Of a DNA stretch of 64,000 bases, positions 12,501 to 21,854 are shown piece by piece. Each line of letters opens with the position of its first letter. Within the stretch, counting starts at the first letter, position 1. The DNA is from Coniochaeta sp. PMI_546. Its lineage: Eukaryota; Ascomycota; Sordariomycetes; Coniochaetales; Coniochaetaceae. The stretch lies in NCBI GenBank assembly GCA_021432605.1, contig MU271144.1, positions 1,050,606 through 1,114,605 on the forward strand, read 5' to 3'. The position numbers and the translations under genes were made by a program. The notes beneath the pieces are model-generated. The model ran no database searches. It had not been told where the DNA came from and was given only the letters and a program-made list of their open reading frames with translations.

Positions 12501-13154
12501 ATGAACGCCATGGAGATGTCGCAGATGGTCGTCCAGGCCATGTGGGACCGCGACAGCCCGCTGAAGCAGATCCCGCACTTCACGCCCGAGGTGGTCAAGG
12601 TGGCGAACGAGTTCGGCATCCGCGACATTTTCGAGTTTATGGACAAGATGAACCCGGAGGAGAACCCGGACTACAGCACGCTTGTCAAGAGGCTGGGTCT
12701 CTCGCAGACGCAGCTCGTGGAGGCGGCCAACTTTACCAACACCAAGTACCCCGACATCTCGTTGGAGTTCGAGGTTGAGGACGAGGACAACCTGCATGCG
12801 GGCGAGCCTTCATATCTCAATATCTCGATCGAGCGCGAGGTTGACGAGGACGAGGAGTTTGATCCTACTGTCCATGCGCCGTTCTACCCGACCAAGAAGC
12901 TGGAGAACTGGTGGTTGGTTGTGGGTGAAGAGAGTAGCAAGACGCTGCTGGCCATCAAGAGAGTTACGATCGGGAAGAATCTCAAGGTCAAGCTTGAGTA
13001 TACGGTCCCGACGCCTGGCAAGCATGACTTGAAGCTGTTCCTCATGAGTGATAGTTATGTTGGCGTCGACCAGGAGCCGAGTTTCTCGGTGAATGTGGCG
13101 GAGGCGATGGAGGTTGATGACGACGAGGAGGAGGAGGACGAGAGTGATGAGTAG
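6513..13154 (+). CDS. brr2: BRR2 / Snu246, U5 snRNP RNA helicase
   Basis: Ski2-like spliceosomal helicase that unwinds U4/U6 during activation. It is 2213 aa, the normal length, in one uninterrupted exon, starting at aagATGG. The N-terminal region has the Brr2 opening SQYKYSAMSNLVLQADRR and a very acidic stretch (about residues 205-285). The N-terminal cassette is intact: Walker A APTGSGKT at 555-562, DEIH at 668-671, SAT in GLSATLP and QMLGRAGRPQYD, followed by winged-helix and Sec63 parts. In the C-terminal cassette Walker A is kept (SPAGSGKT, 1406-1413), but DExH is replaced by DDLH (1511-1514), SAT reads SVS, and the motif VI region reads EMFGKALQP. This matches the family pattern of an active first and a regulatory second cassette. 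The tail ends in a highly acidic run. Confidence 0.97.
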   Translation: MADHHRDVSQYKYSAMSNLVLQADRRFVSRRTDEATGDPESLAGRLSIRDMGSRVAHEAAPKTKKTAAMPDVERGRITEGEDILNDQRRKAKASASAARSGGILSGADALIEGLVYRPRTQQTRDAFNLILTIVAENLGDVPHEAVRSAADVTLEYLKDDDLKDFDKKKSIDDILGVTMSAKQFNELVNLGKKITDYDAQDDDEEMADANDDRDEEIDERQGVAVDFDNDEEDDGIVNEVRDDTTEDEDEADEEDQLEADGLIATDGDGPEDEVADGEEMIIDAGATSKRRDGKSEEKNFVPARDIDAFWLQRKIGKLYPDAHVQHDKTLAALRILSGEPDEPGGEEKQLREIENDLMELFDYDHHEVVQQLIQNREKVVWLTRLARAETATEQEAIQREMVAEGLRWILNELHGKTGGDEQKKLKIDIKMDIDSTALNGPAPKQEQGDKQLVGGLQPRKLINLENLVFEQGNHLMSNPKVKLPEGTTKRTFKGYEEIHCPAPKSRNDPSDVLIPITSMPEWARGPFGTTNQLNKVQSKCYPTAFEDDGNMLICAPTGSGKTNVAMLTILREIGKNRDPETGDIDLDAFKIVYIAPLKALVQEQVGNFGKRLEPYGITVSELTGDRQLTKQQIADTQIIVTTPEKWDVITRKSTDLSYTNLVRLIIIDEIHLLHDDRGPVLESIVARTIRKTEQTGEPVRIVGLSATLPNYKDVASFLRVDMNKGLFHFDASFRPCPLRQEFIGITERKAIKQLKTMNDITYTKVLEHVGQHRNQMLIFVHSRKETAKTAKYIRDKAMEMDTINQILKHDAGTREVLSTAAGDVTDRDLKDILPYGFGIHHAGMSREDRSDVEDLFAAGHIQVLVCTATLAWGVNLPAHTVIIKGTQVYSPEKGSWVELSPQDVLQMLGRAGRPQYDKFGEGIIITSQSEMLYYLSLLNQQLPIESQFVSKLVDNLNAEIVLGNIRSRDEGVEWLGYTYLFVRMLRSPGLYQVGAEYEEDEALEQKRVDLIHSAATVLKKSSLIKYDEKTGKLQSTELGRIASHYYITYASMDTYNTLIQPSITTIELFRVFAQSGEFKYIPVRQEEKLELAKLLGRVPIPVKESIEEPHAKINVLLQAYISRLKLEGLALMADMVYVTQSAGRILRAIFEITLKKGWASVAKTALELCKMAEKRMWPTMSPLRQFPTCPREIIQKAERIDVEFSNYFDLDPPRMGELLGMPKAGRTVCALVAKFPRVEINAQVQPMTRSMLRVELSITPNFEWDDDIHGLAESFWIIVEDCDGEDILFHDQFILRKEYAQSENNEHIVEFTVPITEPMPPNYFISVVSDRWMHSETRLAVSFQKLILPEKFPPPTELLDLQPLPVPALKAKDYAALYPNWNTFNKIQTQTFNSLYTTDNNVLVCSPAGSGKTVLAEFALLRHWSKQESGRAVYIAPFQEQVDIRFQEWKKKFSELRGGKDIVKLTGETATDLKLLEAGDLILATPTQWDVLSRQWKRRKNVQTVELFIADDLHMLGGPLGYIYEIIVSRMHYIRTQTELPMRIVGLSVSLANARDVGEWIDAKKHDIYNFSPHARPVPLELHIQSYTIPHFPSLMLAMAKPTYLAITQLSPDKPALVFVPSRKQTRATARDLLTACVADDDEDRFLNVEVEQIQKLLERVQEEALAEALSHGVGYFHEALSQSDKRIVKHLYDQGAIQVLIASRDVCWEINSTAHLVVVMGTQYYDGREHRYVDYPLAEILEMFGKALQPSKDGRGRGLLMLPQVKREYYKKFLNEALPVESHLHNFLHDAFVTEISTKMIESGDDAINWTTFTYFYRRLLANPSYYSLTDPTHDGLSRYLSDLVESTLKDLTEAKIIDFDEEDGSVSPQNAAMIAAYYNISYITMQTFLLSLSARTKLKGILEIVTSATEFESIQIRRHEEGILRRIYDRVPVKMSEPVYDSPHFKAFVLLQAHFSRMQLPVDLGKDQEVIITKILSLLSACVDILSSEGHLNAMNAMEMSQMVVQAMWDRDSPLKQIPHFTPEVVKVANEFGIRDIFEFMDKMNPEENPDYSTLVKRLGLSQTQLVEAANFTNTKYPDISLEFEVEDEDNLHAGEPSYLNISIEREVDEDEEFDPTVHAPFYPTKKLENWWLVVGEESSKTLLAIKRVTIGKNLKVKLEYTVPTPGKHDLKLFLMSDSYVGVDQEPSFSVNVAEAMEVDDDEEEEDESDE

Positions 13155-13928
13155 GACGTCGTGCTTGTCGGAGGTATGTCAGAACGACCGCACGTGCCAT
13201 TGAAGCTTTGGATGTTTGGGTTGAGTGGAATTTAAGGAGAATGATTGTGTACGTATAAGGTCTGTATTGGTTTACATGGCGCAAGGCAACTGAAGTCTTC
13301 ATTTTTCACCCCCTTGGCGGACACATCGCAGCAACAAGGACTGTCAAGGCGGAAGCCAGTGATACCAGTGATGATTGGCTGTGGGCGACTGGTTGTGCTC
13401 GAGAATTCTGCCTCGACCCCGGCGGTCATACAATCCATGGGTAGCCTGCCCTCTATTGGTTGGCTGGTAGGTCAAGGAAAGGATGGGCGTTGGGATGCGG
13501 TCCATCGGCGACCCTCTCTGCCCTGGGCATCCATCCATCCATCCGTTCGTAGTCCATATAGGTCACGTGCACTAGCATCGTCGGCCCCAAAATTATTTCT
13601 GGGGACTCGCTGCCTTCCCGATCTCGTTCGCGGTTCACCTTCTTACGCCAACTCTGAACAACCACCACCGTCAAGGGAGAGTGACTTTTCGCACATCTAT
13701 ACCAATTGCGCTGCACGACTCTTTCATCGCAACTCGCAGCTAGAACACGTCAGTTTCGTCACATTTTGCCATCTGTACGCGATTGACGCGCTCCCGCACT
13801 GGTTCTCCTCCGACTTAGCTCTTTTTGTTTCCTTGTCGCGGCGCGAAACACGGTTTCTGACATCACGTCGCCACTTTTTTGCACAGCTTCACTCAACACC
13901 AACAACGACACCAACTACCATCACATCC
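13155..13928. other. Intergenic region brr2 / PWWP gene
   Basis: 774 bp containing the brr2 3' UTR and the promoter and leader of the PWWP gene. It has a short CATC tandem run near 13529-13544 and CACGTG at 13191 and 13564. The open frame that extends upstream of the PWWP ATG lacks coding character. Confidence 0.45.
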
Positions 13929-16079
13929 ATGGCTGACGATACAGCTACTCCGCCGGCTGCGGCGCCGTCGCCTTTGGAGAATGCCCCCGTGACCGCATCT
14001 GAAGCTGCCAAGTCAACTGAAGCTGCTGTCGAGGCTGAGGCTAGCACCAGTGAAGCTGCCGCGCCGCCTGCGGACAAAGAAAAGGACTCGGAGAAGCCTG
14101 CTGAAGGTAATACCGAGTCTCCTTCTCTTCTACCATCATAGTACGAAGCTCTACAGCTACTGACCACTGCCAATTTACAGCTCCGACTGATGCCGAACCT
14201 GAGAAACCGGTCGAGCCTGCCGACACCGAGATGAAGGACGCTGAGCCAGCTACTGCGGCAGAGCAAGGCGCTGATGAAGCTCAGCCTGAAGCTGGTGCTA
14301 CAGCATCCGCTGCCGACGATTCTACCGCGCCGTCCAAGTCCAAGGATAACTCGCGGCGGAAGTCAACTGGCACATCTAGTGGCAAGAAGAACCTGAAGAA
14401 GAAAGGCTCGATGGCGCGCATTACCCACCTTGATTGCAAGCCGGGCGATTACTACTTCGTCAAGGCCAAGGGCTACACAAAGTGGCCGGGCGTCATCTGC
14501 GACGAAGAAATGTTGCCGCATGCGCTCATCAAATCTCGACCTGTCACTGCTATGAGGGAGGATGGTACTTACCGCGAGGATGTCGCTGATGGCGGCAAAC
14601 GAGTGGTCGATCGGACTTACCCAGTCATGTATCTCCAGACCAATGAGTTGTAAGTTACGGGCGCTATTCCCACATCGCGGTCATGTTCGATCGTTGTTGA
14701 TCGCTTTTACATTCATTACATCCATTGCGAGCACGAAGCTAACCCACTCCCTACTTACAGCGGTTGGGTAAAAAACACCGATCTCGCTGAGCTCGACCCC
14801 AAGACGGTTCTGGATAACACTCCGGCCAAGATGACCAAGGACCTTGAAGCGGCGTACCATCTCGCCGCAGAGGCCCACCCCTTGGACTTCTTCAAGGAAA
14901 TCCTCCGGCAACACCAGGAGAGCCAACTGCTGGAGCGGCAGATGGAGGAGCAGAAGGCTAAGGAGGCCAAGGAGCGTAAAGAAGCTAAAGCTCAAGCAAC
15001 GCCGGCCAAGAAGAGTAGCAAGAAAGCTAAGGTCAAGACTGATGACGATGAGGACCAGGAGATGCCCGACGCCGATGAGGAAGAGGGTTCGGAGTCGACG
15101 AAGAAATCGAACAAGAGGAAGGCTGACGACAGCGCCGAGGTGCGTGATGACTTTTTGGCGTTACAGAACTGTGGCTGACACTGACACTTTACAGACCCCG
15201 CAGCGAGCAGAGTCCGTGAAGAAGCCGAAGATCAAGCTCACAACCAGCTCAACTCCCAAAACCACCAACGGAACCGCGAGCACCCCCAAGTCATCCAAGG
15301 CAAAGGACGACTCAAAGGCCACGAAATCCAAGTCGAAGAAGAGCACCAAGGATACCGCTGATAAGAAGGCGGAAAAGGAAGTGACTCCGAAGGAGCCGGA
15401 GTACACTGCGGAGGAGAAGCATCAGCGGAAAGAGGTAAGACTTGCCGCCGCGAAATCCCGATTACAGGGAGGCTAATACAGCTCAACAGAAGGAAGTACT
15501 GTTCCTCCGTCACAAGCTCCAGAGGGGTCTCCTTACCAAGGAGCAGGGTCCCAAGGAGGAAGAGATGAAGACAATGTCCGATTACATTTCCAAGCTTGAA
15601 GCCTTCCCCGACCTCGAAGTTAGCATCATCAGGGCGACGAAGATCAACAAGGTCCTAAAGGCCATCTTGAAGATGGATTCGATTCCGAAGGAGGACGAGT
15701 ACAAGTTCAAGCCACGGTCGCAAGTCCTGCTCGACAAGTGGACGAAGCTCCTCGCTGTGGACGATAAGCCATCTGGCGAGGCTACGAACGGAGTAAACGG
15801 CTCATCGGCCGACCCTTCGAAGAAATCGCCTGAGCCTGCTGCCAAGACTAAGACCAATGGTGTCAAGGAGGGGAGCGACGACGTCCCTGAGGCTGCCAAG
15901 GTTTCTGAGAAGAAGGATGCCGAGGACGTCGCTGAGAAGAGTGAGACCAAGACCGAGGAGAAGGCCGAGGAGAAGCCGAGTGCCGGTGAAGAGGTAAGAC
16001 GCTCCTGAGTTTTGAGATGACTGACCATGCTGACTTCGGGAAGACGAAGGGACCCGAGTCCGTTGCGGCCTCTGCCTAA
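13929..16079 (+). CDS. PWWP-domain chromatin protein with a C-terminal IBD-like helical domain
   Basis: Probable reader of methylated histone H3. Model: join(13929..14106, 14181..14649, 14761..15139, 15195..15434, 15490..15993, 16044..16079), 601 aa; all five introns have GT...AG ends and keep frame. Residues 1-120 are an Ala/Glu/Thr-rich disordered leader with a basic patch (SRRKSTGTSSGKKNLKKK). The PWWP domain follows at about 140-225 (DYYFVKAKGYTKWPGVI, later GWVKNTDLAELDP). A long Lys/Glu-rich region leads to about residues 435-510, where KLQRGLL, DYISKLEAFPDLEVSII and TKINKVLKAILKMDSIP resemble the IBD/TFIIS-N fold of LEDGF. The tail is disordered and acidic. The last intron (50 nt) is the least certain; unspliced, the protein would end in EEVRRS. 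Fungal relatives include the Pdp-type PWWP proteins of histone-modifying complexes, but the complex cannot be named from sequence. Confidence 0.88.
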
Positions 16080-16874
16080 GGAGAGCACAGTCCGCGCTCT
16101 TCAGTACAAAGCCCAGTACAGTGTAGAAAAAGAGGTATCCGCCGGCCTGGGTGTCAGAGGATCTTTTGGAGGCAGCCGCCGTCGCCTGAGTATCGTTGAT
16201 ATTTATTCGCCTCAGCCCAATGTTAGCGGGATGGATATTATGCACCTTTTGTAAACTAGGTGCCTGGATTTTATGCGTCCTTCTAGGCATTGTTCGACTA
16301 TGAGGGGTGGTTGGAAGGAAGGGTGTTATGGGGGCCGAGATAAATGAACATGCATTCCTTTTTGCACCGATCTTACCATGTGCGGATACAGGTCCGGCGT
16401 ACGATCAGCGGAGTGGAGGGCTTGAGAGGACTATGGTCGCGTTTTCTTCGGCTGAAGCAGAGGACAGATCTCAGCGATGAGACTTGCTTGACTTTGCTTG
16501 GTATGGGGTTCGGAAGCGGTCCCTGCGGGATTTGAAAAACTGGGTTGGTATCACGACAGTCCTAGGTAGTATGAAATGGTTAATTCAGGCGCTGGTCTAA
16601 TTCACTTGTGGGCATCAATTTCACTCTGGCTTTAAAGAGACTGAGAGTTTGGGTATAGAATACATCTCGACTCAAGAAGAGTAGCTGTCTCGAAGTTGAT
16701 TTCTGCCCCCTTCAACATCACTCGCGCAAGCCACATCTAAAATGTCAATGGTAAAGTGGCTGTGCCCACTAGCCACAGATGTATCCACGCGTCTCGAGAG
16801 ACGCGTCGCAGGACCACATCAAACAGATAGAGAGAGTTCCATGAAGTGATTACTCTCTATAAGCTATTTAGAAA
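16080..16874. other. Intergenic region PWWP gene / orc3
   Basis: About 0.8 kb containing the 3' UTR of the PWWP gene and the orc3 promoter. A short inverted repeat occurs around 16789-16807 (cgcgtctcgagagacgcg). No gene seen. Confidence 0.45.
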
Positions 16875-19183
16875 ATGGCTGAAGAGGAAGATAGTACCGC
16901 TTATGCTGAGCTTGATCACCAGGTACGTTTCGTGCTGTAAAATATGTTGATGTCAAAATGTTAATTTGATACCCAGGCTACCTTCATCTTCAAACCCCAT
17001 GAAGACAACGAGCAGCAAGATATCCGGCCAGCCAAGCGCCGAAAAGTCACAAAAAAGGATGCAACCGCAAAAAAGCAAGGTAAAGAGCCCATAAAACCGG
17101 CAGTGTCGGGCTTTGTGCCGCTTTTCAACGGCGCTGAGAGCTCAAGATGTGCGGCCTTACGCGAAGAGATCTTTCACTCGGCCTGGTCCGGTATTGAGGC
17201 TCGGATTCAAGTATGTCGCTCTACTTAAGCCGTGATTGCGATGATCTATACTCATGGATTTCGTAGCACACATTGCGAGAAGCAAACAGAAACACCCTCG
17301 ATGAAGTGGGTGCATTCGTTCGCGATGCACCATCCAAAAGCGACAAGATCCCTGCCGCCTACATCATCACAGGGCCAAATACCGCTTCGCAGCAGCTCCT
17401 CTTCGACCAGTTGGCCGACAGCCTGCAGGATCTCGCAAAGCCAGCCAAAGTTGTCAGTATCCGCTCCGCGGAAGCGCCCAATCTCAAAGCTACCTTGAAG
17501 AAGATCATCCGAGATGCCACGTCGCGTAGTTCGGATGAGGATGATGAGCTCGATATTAGCCCCGGCCATGACGGCCGCAAGTACCTGGACTACGATCTAG
17601 AAGCACTTCACGCCTTCCTGAAACCTCACGGGTCGACGCGTGTCATGGTCGCCTTCCAGGATACCGAGGCGTTTGATAGCGGTTTGCTGTCGGACCTGAT
17701 CACGCTTCTCAACTCTTGGCGTGACAGGCTGCAGTTCACGCTTCTGTTTGGCATAGCGACGAGCGTGGAACTCTTCCAAGCGAGGCTGCTCAAGTCGACG
17801 GGGCGGTGCCTTCACGGCGGCCAGTTCGATGTCGTGCAGGCCAGCTCGGTGCTGGAGAGCATATTCAAGGCCGGTGTTGCCCACGGGGACTGTGTGGTAA
17901 GACTCGGCCCAAGACTCCTTCGTGCTCTTGTCGACAGGCAGAAGGAGCAGGTGGCCGGTATTCAGAGCTTTATTAGCTCGCTAGAGGTCAGTCTTTAAGT
18001 ACCTGTTCCTCTTGATACGCCCAGGTGTCGGGCACTAACTTGTCTCAAGTACGCCTACATGTGCCATTTCTATGCCAATCCGTTAAGTGTGCTCCTCTCG
18101 AAAGACACGAAGGACCTAAGGGAGATATTGCAACCTGAACACCTCGAGGCGGTCCGGACGCTAGATTCCTTCATGGACAGTGTTGAGTTCTTTCTTCAGG
18201 AATGGGAGGACCCCGTACACGCTCGTCGCATCATTGAGGAAGATCCGTACCTCCTCAAGACCATCTGTCGCGAGCAAAACCGATTCGGCACAGAAAGTGT
18301 GGGAAAGCTGTTAAGGTGCCTCATCCTTTTGAGGAGTACAGGCCTGACGACACGGAGCTTCATAGATGACTACCTTGTCGCGATAACCTCCGGAATCGAC
18401 CTAGACGCTTACAAGTCGTCCATACGGCAACTGGATCCAGATGGCGTCGTTTCCCTGGCCACAAGACTTCTGAAGGTTATCAACGAAGGCGATCGAGAAC
18501 TGGGCGTCGAGAGTTGGGCAGAGGAAGCCAAAGTGTTGGCCCCAGCTCTGGAGACGATAGTTCGCAAGGTCAAAGCTCTGCAAGAAAACTGCAAGGAGAA
18601 GGGGACTGTGCTGCGAAGCGAATACAGCTCTCAGAGCCGGGTCTTGCGCACCACAGTTGTTGCCCAGAAGGTACAACTCAGTCAAGACTCAGCACAGCTC
18701 ACGGACGAGGACAAGGCCTTTACCAGGCTTATCGACGACTTGGAGACCCAACTGGTGACGGAGATAAGTGTCGTCCGTGTGCACGAGTCTTTCCTCAGCG
18801 AGGCCTGGGTTTACGATTCCAAGTCTCCCGACCAGGAAGTCTTCATCCCTCGACCGGGGACAACTGTCGAGCGCGCTTTGTCTCGACCACACGATTACCT
18901 TGCCTGTGAGTGTTGTAGTATAACCGACGGTGACACTGCGGCAACACTACCTGCTACTGCTATCTTATATCATCTTTATACGGAGGCCGGTGCGCTCATC
19001 AACGTCGCTGATCTGTGGTCTGCGTATTACGCCCTTGTCGGAGAGGAGAACCAGGAAGGGGGTCTCGACGAGAGGCAGGCCCTTGTCAGATTTTACCAGG
19101 GTCTTGCCGAGTTAAAGACAATGGGTTTTGTCAAGCAGAGCAAGAAGAAAGCGGACCACATCGCGAAGTCGAGGTGGCTGTAG
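16875..19183 (+). CDS. orc3: Origin recognition complex subunit 3
   Basis: Subunit of ORC, which marks replication origins and loads MCM. Model: join(16875..16922, 16977..17210, 17267..17986, 18050..19183), 711 aa; introns of 54, 56 and 63 nt with GTACGT, GTATGT and GTCAGT donors, all in phase. The N-terminus is short and polar with a basic NLS-like PAKRRKV. The ORC3 N-terminal AAA+-like region follows: AAYIITGPN, then SLQDLAKPAKVVSI, then RVMVAFQDTEAFDSGLLSDLI and FTLLFGIATS, with a degenerate Walker A typical of ORC3. The YAYMCHFYANPLSVLL block and the C-terminal winged-helix segment (ADLWSAYYALVGEE, ELKTMGFVKQSKKKADHIAKSRWL) are diagnostic. An intron falls just before YAYMCHFY. Confidence 0.93.
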
Positions 19184-19950
19184 TTCGAGATCAGGCGCCT
19201 TTGGAAGGTGTCTTCCTCGACAGCGCAAGAGGAAAGACGTAACGCATTGTCTCAGAAGTCGGTAATGGTTAATGAATCGCTGATACGCCAAGGTCACTCC
19301 AGTTTTGGGTAGCCTGTTGGCATATATCAACCTTGTGTTTTATTTTTGGGCCAAATCACTGCTTAGTCCTAACATTGATGGTAGTCATTACAAAGAGATG
19401 GCCTCGACCCAGGATTCATTCTCTGATACCCAAACCAAACAAAGACGTCCAAGTTTAAACCTCTCATTGGGATTTTATTTTATTATTATTTTTTGGAAGG
19501 CAAGACGGTGTACAAAGGGCGCTGAAAAGTTCAAGTATATTGTCAGGCCCAGGTGTGGTGAAGGTGACAGAAGCGTCTGAATACCAACAATAGGAGTCAA
19601 CAATAGCAGTAACCACCAAAGCAGCACCCGTCTCATCCCGCTCACTGTTTACTATTGCTGCTGGACAGCGTTTTATACTGAGACACTAATCGCAACTGTC
19701 TTTGCTATTGTCAGGCTCTATTGTCCCATTTCTTGCGACAGCTATAGATCACATCTATGCTTCATTCTACACGCATATCATATATATATCAGCGTACACT
19801 CTTTCAATCTCTCCCTGTTTCATTCCTTCACCTGATTCAGCCGACTCGAGATCCTGCCTTCTTAACCATACCAAGGCGTATCACTTCAGTCAGGTCGAAC
19901 TTACAAACTCACTCATCGCTGCGCTTCTCACCACCAAGCCAACAACCGCT
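19184..19950. other. Intergenic region orc3 / orphan gene
   Basis: 767 bp. The first half is AT-richer than its surroundings (ttattattattt near 19478-19492). The second half is CT-rich and reads like a 5' leader. The open frame that runs into the next gene from 19702 begins on a non-ATG codon and has no coding character before 19951. Confidence 0.45.
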
Positions 19951-21147
19951 ATGATGCCAAAACGTAAACGCACCGTGAGCCAAGACATGGGCTTTGATAT
20001 GGACCAGGGCCGTGATCAGAAGCCCCGGTACTCTGGACAGTATTCCGGTCACGGCATGCAACAATTCACATCCGAGCTGAGTCAACATGACAGAGAATCC
20101 GTAGCGGACACGACACAGTCAGTCCCTCAGTGTTCAGCTCAGGACATGGAACCATTCCGCGAGCTCAGTCAAAACGAGTGCAAGTCCGAGCCGGAGGATC
20201 CTATGGACTTCAGGATCGCTTATGGCAGTACTGGTCGGGGCTTGGACTATGACATGCACCGGTACATCGACTACTCCCTGTGCGAGCTCTCTCCACTACA
20301 CCCGGATGTCGACCTTGCGTTGGACAACAACTATGCCGATGACAGCCAATTTGAGCCCTGCGACAGCAATCTGTACTCTACTACGCCGTCCGAGATGACC
20401 AATACATACGTTGAGCCAACCTACACACCTCCTACACCAAGCTCTCCCGAGCCCGTTTACATCACCACCCCATCCGGCACCATCAAGCTCACCCCTTCCC
20501 CACGCTTGCACGCGAGTAACTACTACGACGACCTGTCCTACAACCCCGAGTCTACCGACTACAAGTTCACCACCGCAAGTCAGCTCCTCGACCCAGGCGC
20601 CTTCGACATAATAGGCTGGTCACCCGAACACTACGCCGGCCTGACGAACCCCATCTCCGTGCCCGCGAGCGCATACACCCCGCGGCCCAAACCCTCACCC
20701 TCAGACCCCATCCGCCGCACCGTCCTCACCTCCAACCGGGACCTCGCCCTGATGGTCGGCTGGATGCGCAAGCGCATCACCGTCATGCACCAGCAGGGCA
20801 CCGGCCTCGTGCACCCCGACTTCCCGACCACGTGGGGCGGGGTGGCGCTGCTGACGGAGGGCCAGCTGGACAGCCTGGCCGAGTTCTACCACCAGACGGC
20901 ATGGAGCGAGTGGCGGCTGCTGTACCCGTGTCCCATGTTCTGGAGGCGGGAGGACAGCGTCTGGGTGAAGAGACGGAAGATGATGGAGTTTATCGGCATG
21001 AGGAAGCCGGTGCCTCCGCCCGTGGAGGTGGTGCGGTGGTTGGATGAGCTCGAGGACGAGATTGAGAGGCGGGTCGCGGAGGAGAGGGAGAGGGAGGACA
21101 GACGGGAGGACTTGAGGAGGAAGATGTGGTTCTGCAGTGAGGGTTGA
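19951..21147 (+). CDS. Orphan protein with disordered acidic N-terminus and conserved-looking C-terminal domain
   Basis: 398 aa, single exon, start MMPKRKRTVSQ at 19951 (ccgctATGATG). I do not recognise the family. PKRKR at residues 3-7 is a candidate nuclear localisation signal. Residues about 10-240 are polar, acidic and rich in Ser, Pro, Tyr and Thr. They include an imperfect internal repeat (MQQFTSELSQ and MEPFRELSQ) and a proline-rich stretch (TYTPPTPSSPEPVYITTP). From about residue 265 the sequence looks folded: NRDLALMVGWMRKRI, GLVHPDFPTTWGGVALLTEGQ, FYHQTAWSEWRLLYPCP and MFWRREDSVWVKRRKMMEFIGM, then an Arg/Glu coiled coil ending CSEG. The strong Trp content of the last part argues against random sequence. 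A fungal nuclear protein is plausible but unproven. Confidence 0.8.
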   Translation: MMPKRKRTVSQDMGFDMDQGRDQKPRYSGQYSGHGMQQFTSELSQHDRESVADTTQSVPQCSAQDMEPFRELSQNECKSEPEDPMDFRIAYGSTGRGLDYDMHRYIDYSLCELSPLHPDVDLALDNNYADDSQFEPCDSNLYSTTPSEMTNTYVEPTYTPPTPSSPEPVYITTPSGTIKLTPSPRLHASNYYDDLSYNPESTDYKFTTASQLLDPGAFDIIGWSPEHYAGLTNPISVPASAYTPRPKPSPSDPIRRTVLTSNRDLALMVGWMRKRITVMHQQGTGLVHPDFPTTWGGVALLTEGQLDSLAEFYHQTAWSEWRLLYPCPMFWRREDSVWVKRRKMMEFIGMRKPVPPPVEVVRWLDELEDEIERRVAEEREREDRREDLRRKMWFCSEG

Positions 21148-21513
21148 GCTTTGAGGGGGGAGTGTCTGTTATGAGATATATGCCATGATGGGCGTTGGGG
21201 ATTTGGTGCATATCTTGATTGCGCGGGCTTGCCCTGCATGACCTGCCTTGGGAGGCAATATGAGAAGCGTGGACTGGGGGGCATATATGAATCACGAGGT
21301 CGAATACGATATTAGAATTTGAACTATGAGAATCACTAAATGTGCCAGTCTGTGGTGACGTGATACAACTCGAAGGACACCGAAGGATACGCTTGACCTC
21401 GGACCCGATATTTTCAGTGGAAAGTGGTCCATCTTTTTATGTCTTCCCTCAGACAATCTCGAGACTCCAGTCAATCTGCCATCAAAGATGAAGCACATCC
21501 CACTTACCTGTCC
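21148..21513. other. Convergent intergenic region
   Basis: 366 bp downstream of the orphan gene and, if real, of the small minus-strand gene. Nothing further seen. Confidence 0.35.
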
Positions 21514-21854
21514 TCAGCGAGCGGCGCATCCGCGGACGATGCTGGCCCATATGCCGCCTCGGTATCGGCCTCTCTTGGCCATGCTGTGGGCTCCGTTGTA
21601 TGCAAGGTCGGTTGTCTGCTGCGACCCGACTTCCCTGCTGGGCCAGATCTCGGCACACTCGTAGCTGGGATGGCTGGGGTTGCTGTCCGGCTGTTTGACT
21701 GAGGTACGCGACAGCGTGAGCATCTGGACTGAATGATGAAAGCAGAAAGACAAGATCATGCAAAAAGCTATGCTGGAGAGAGTGACACACGCTCTTTCTC
21801 CGTGACCCGCGTCTGCTCGTAGGCAGCCTTGAGTTTGTCCTGGGCTGAAGCCAT
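21514..21854 (-). CDS. Possible small two-exon gene, unknown function
   Basis: Tentative model complement(join(21514..21698, 21791..21854)), 82 aa. Exon 1 encodes a polar helical start (MASAQDKLKAAYEQTRVTEKE) in a good ATG context. A GTGTGT donor at 21790 and a CTCAG acceptor at 21699, with a CTCAC branch-like site upstream, join it in phase to PDSNPSHPSYECAEIWPSRE and on to GRYRGGIWASIVRGCAAR. An alternative in-frame acceptor 12 codons further upstream also exists. I recognise no family. It is supported only by frame, composition and splice sites, so it may be spurious. Confidence 0.38.

Noticed and set aside
10872-13032. Several long antisense or shifted frames inside brr2 (for example 12060..12797)
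   Set aside because: Shadows of the intact 2213-codon brr2 frame.
6513-13154. Degenerate second helicase cassette of BRR2 as a sign of a broken gene
   Set aside because: Loss of DExH and motif VI in the second cassette is the normal state of the family.
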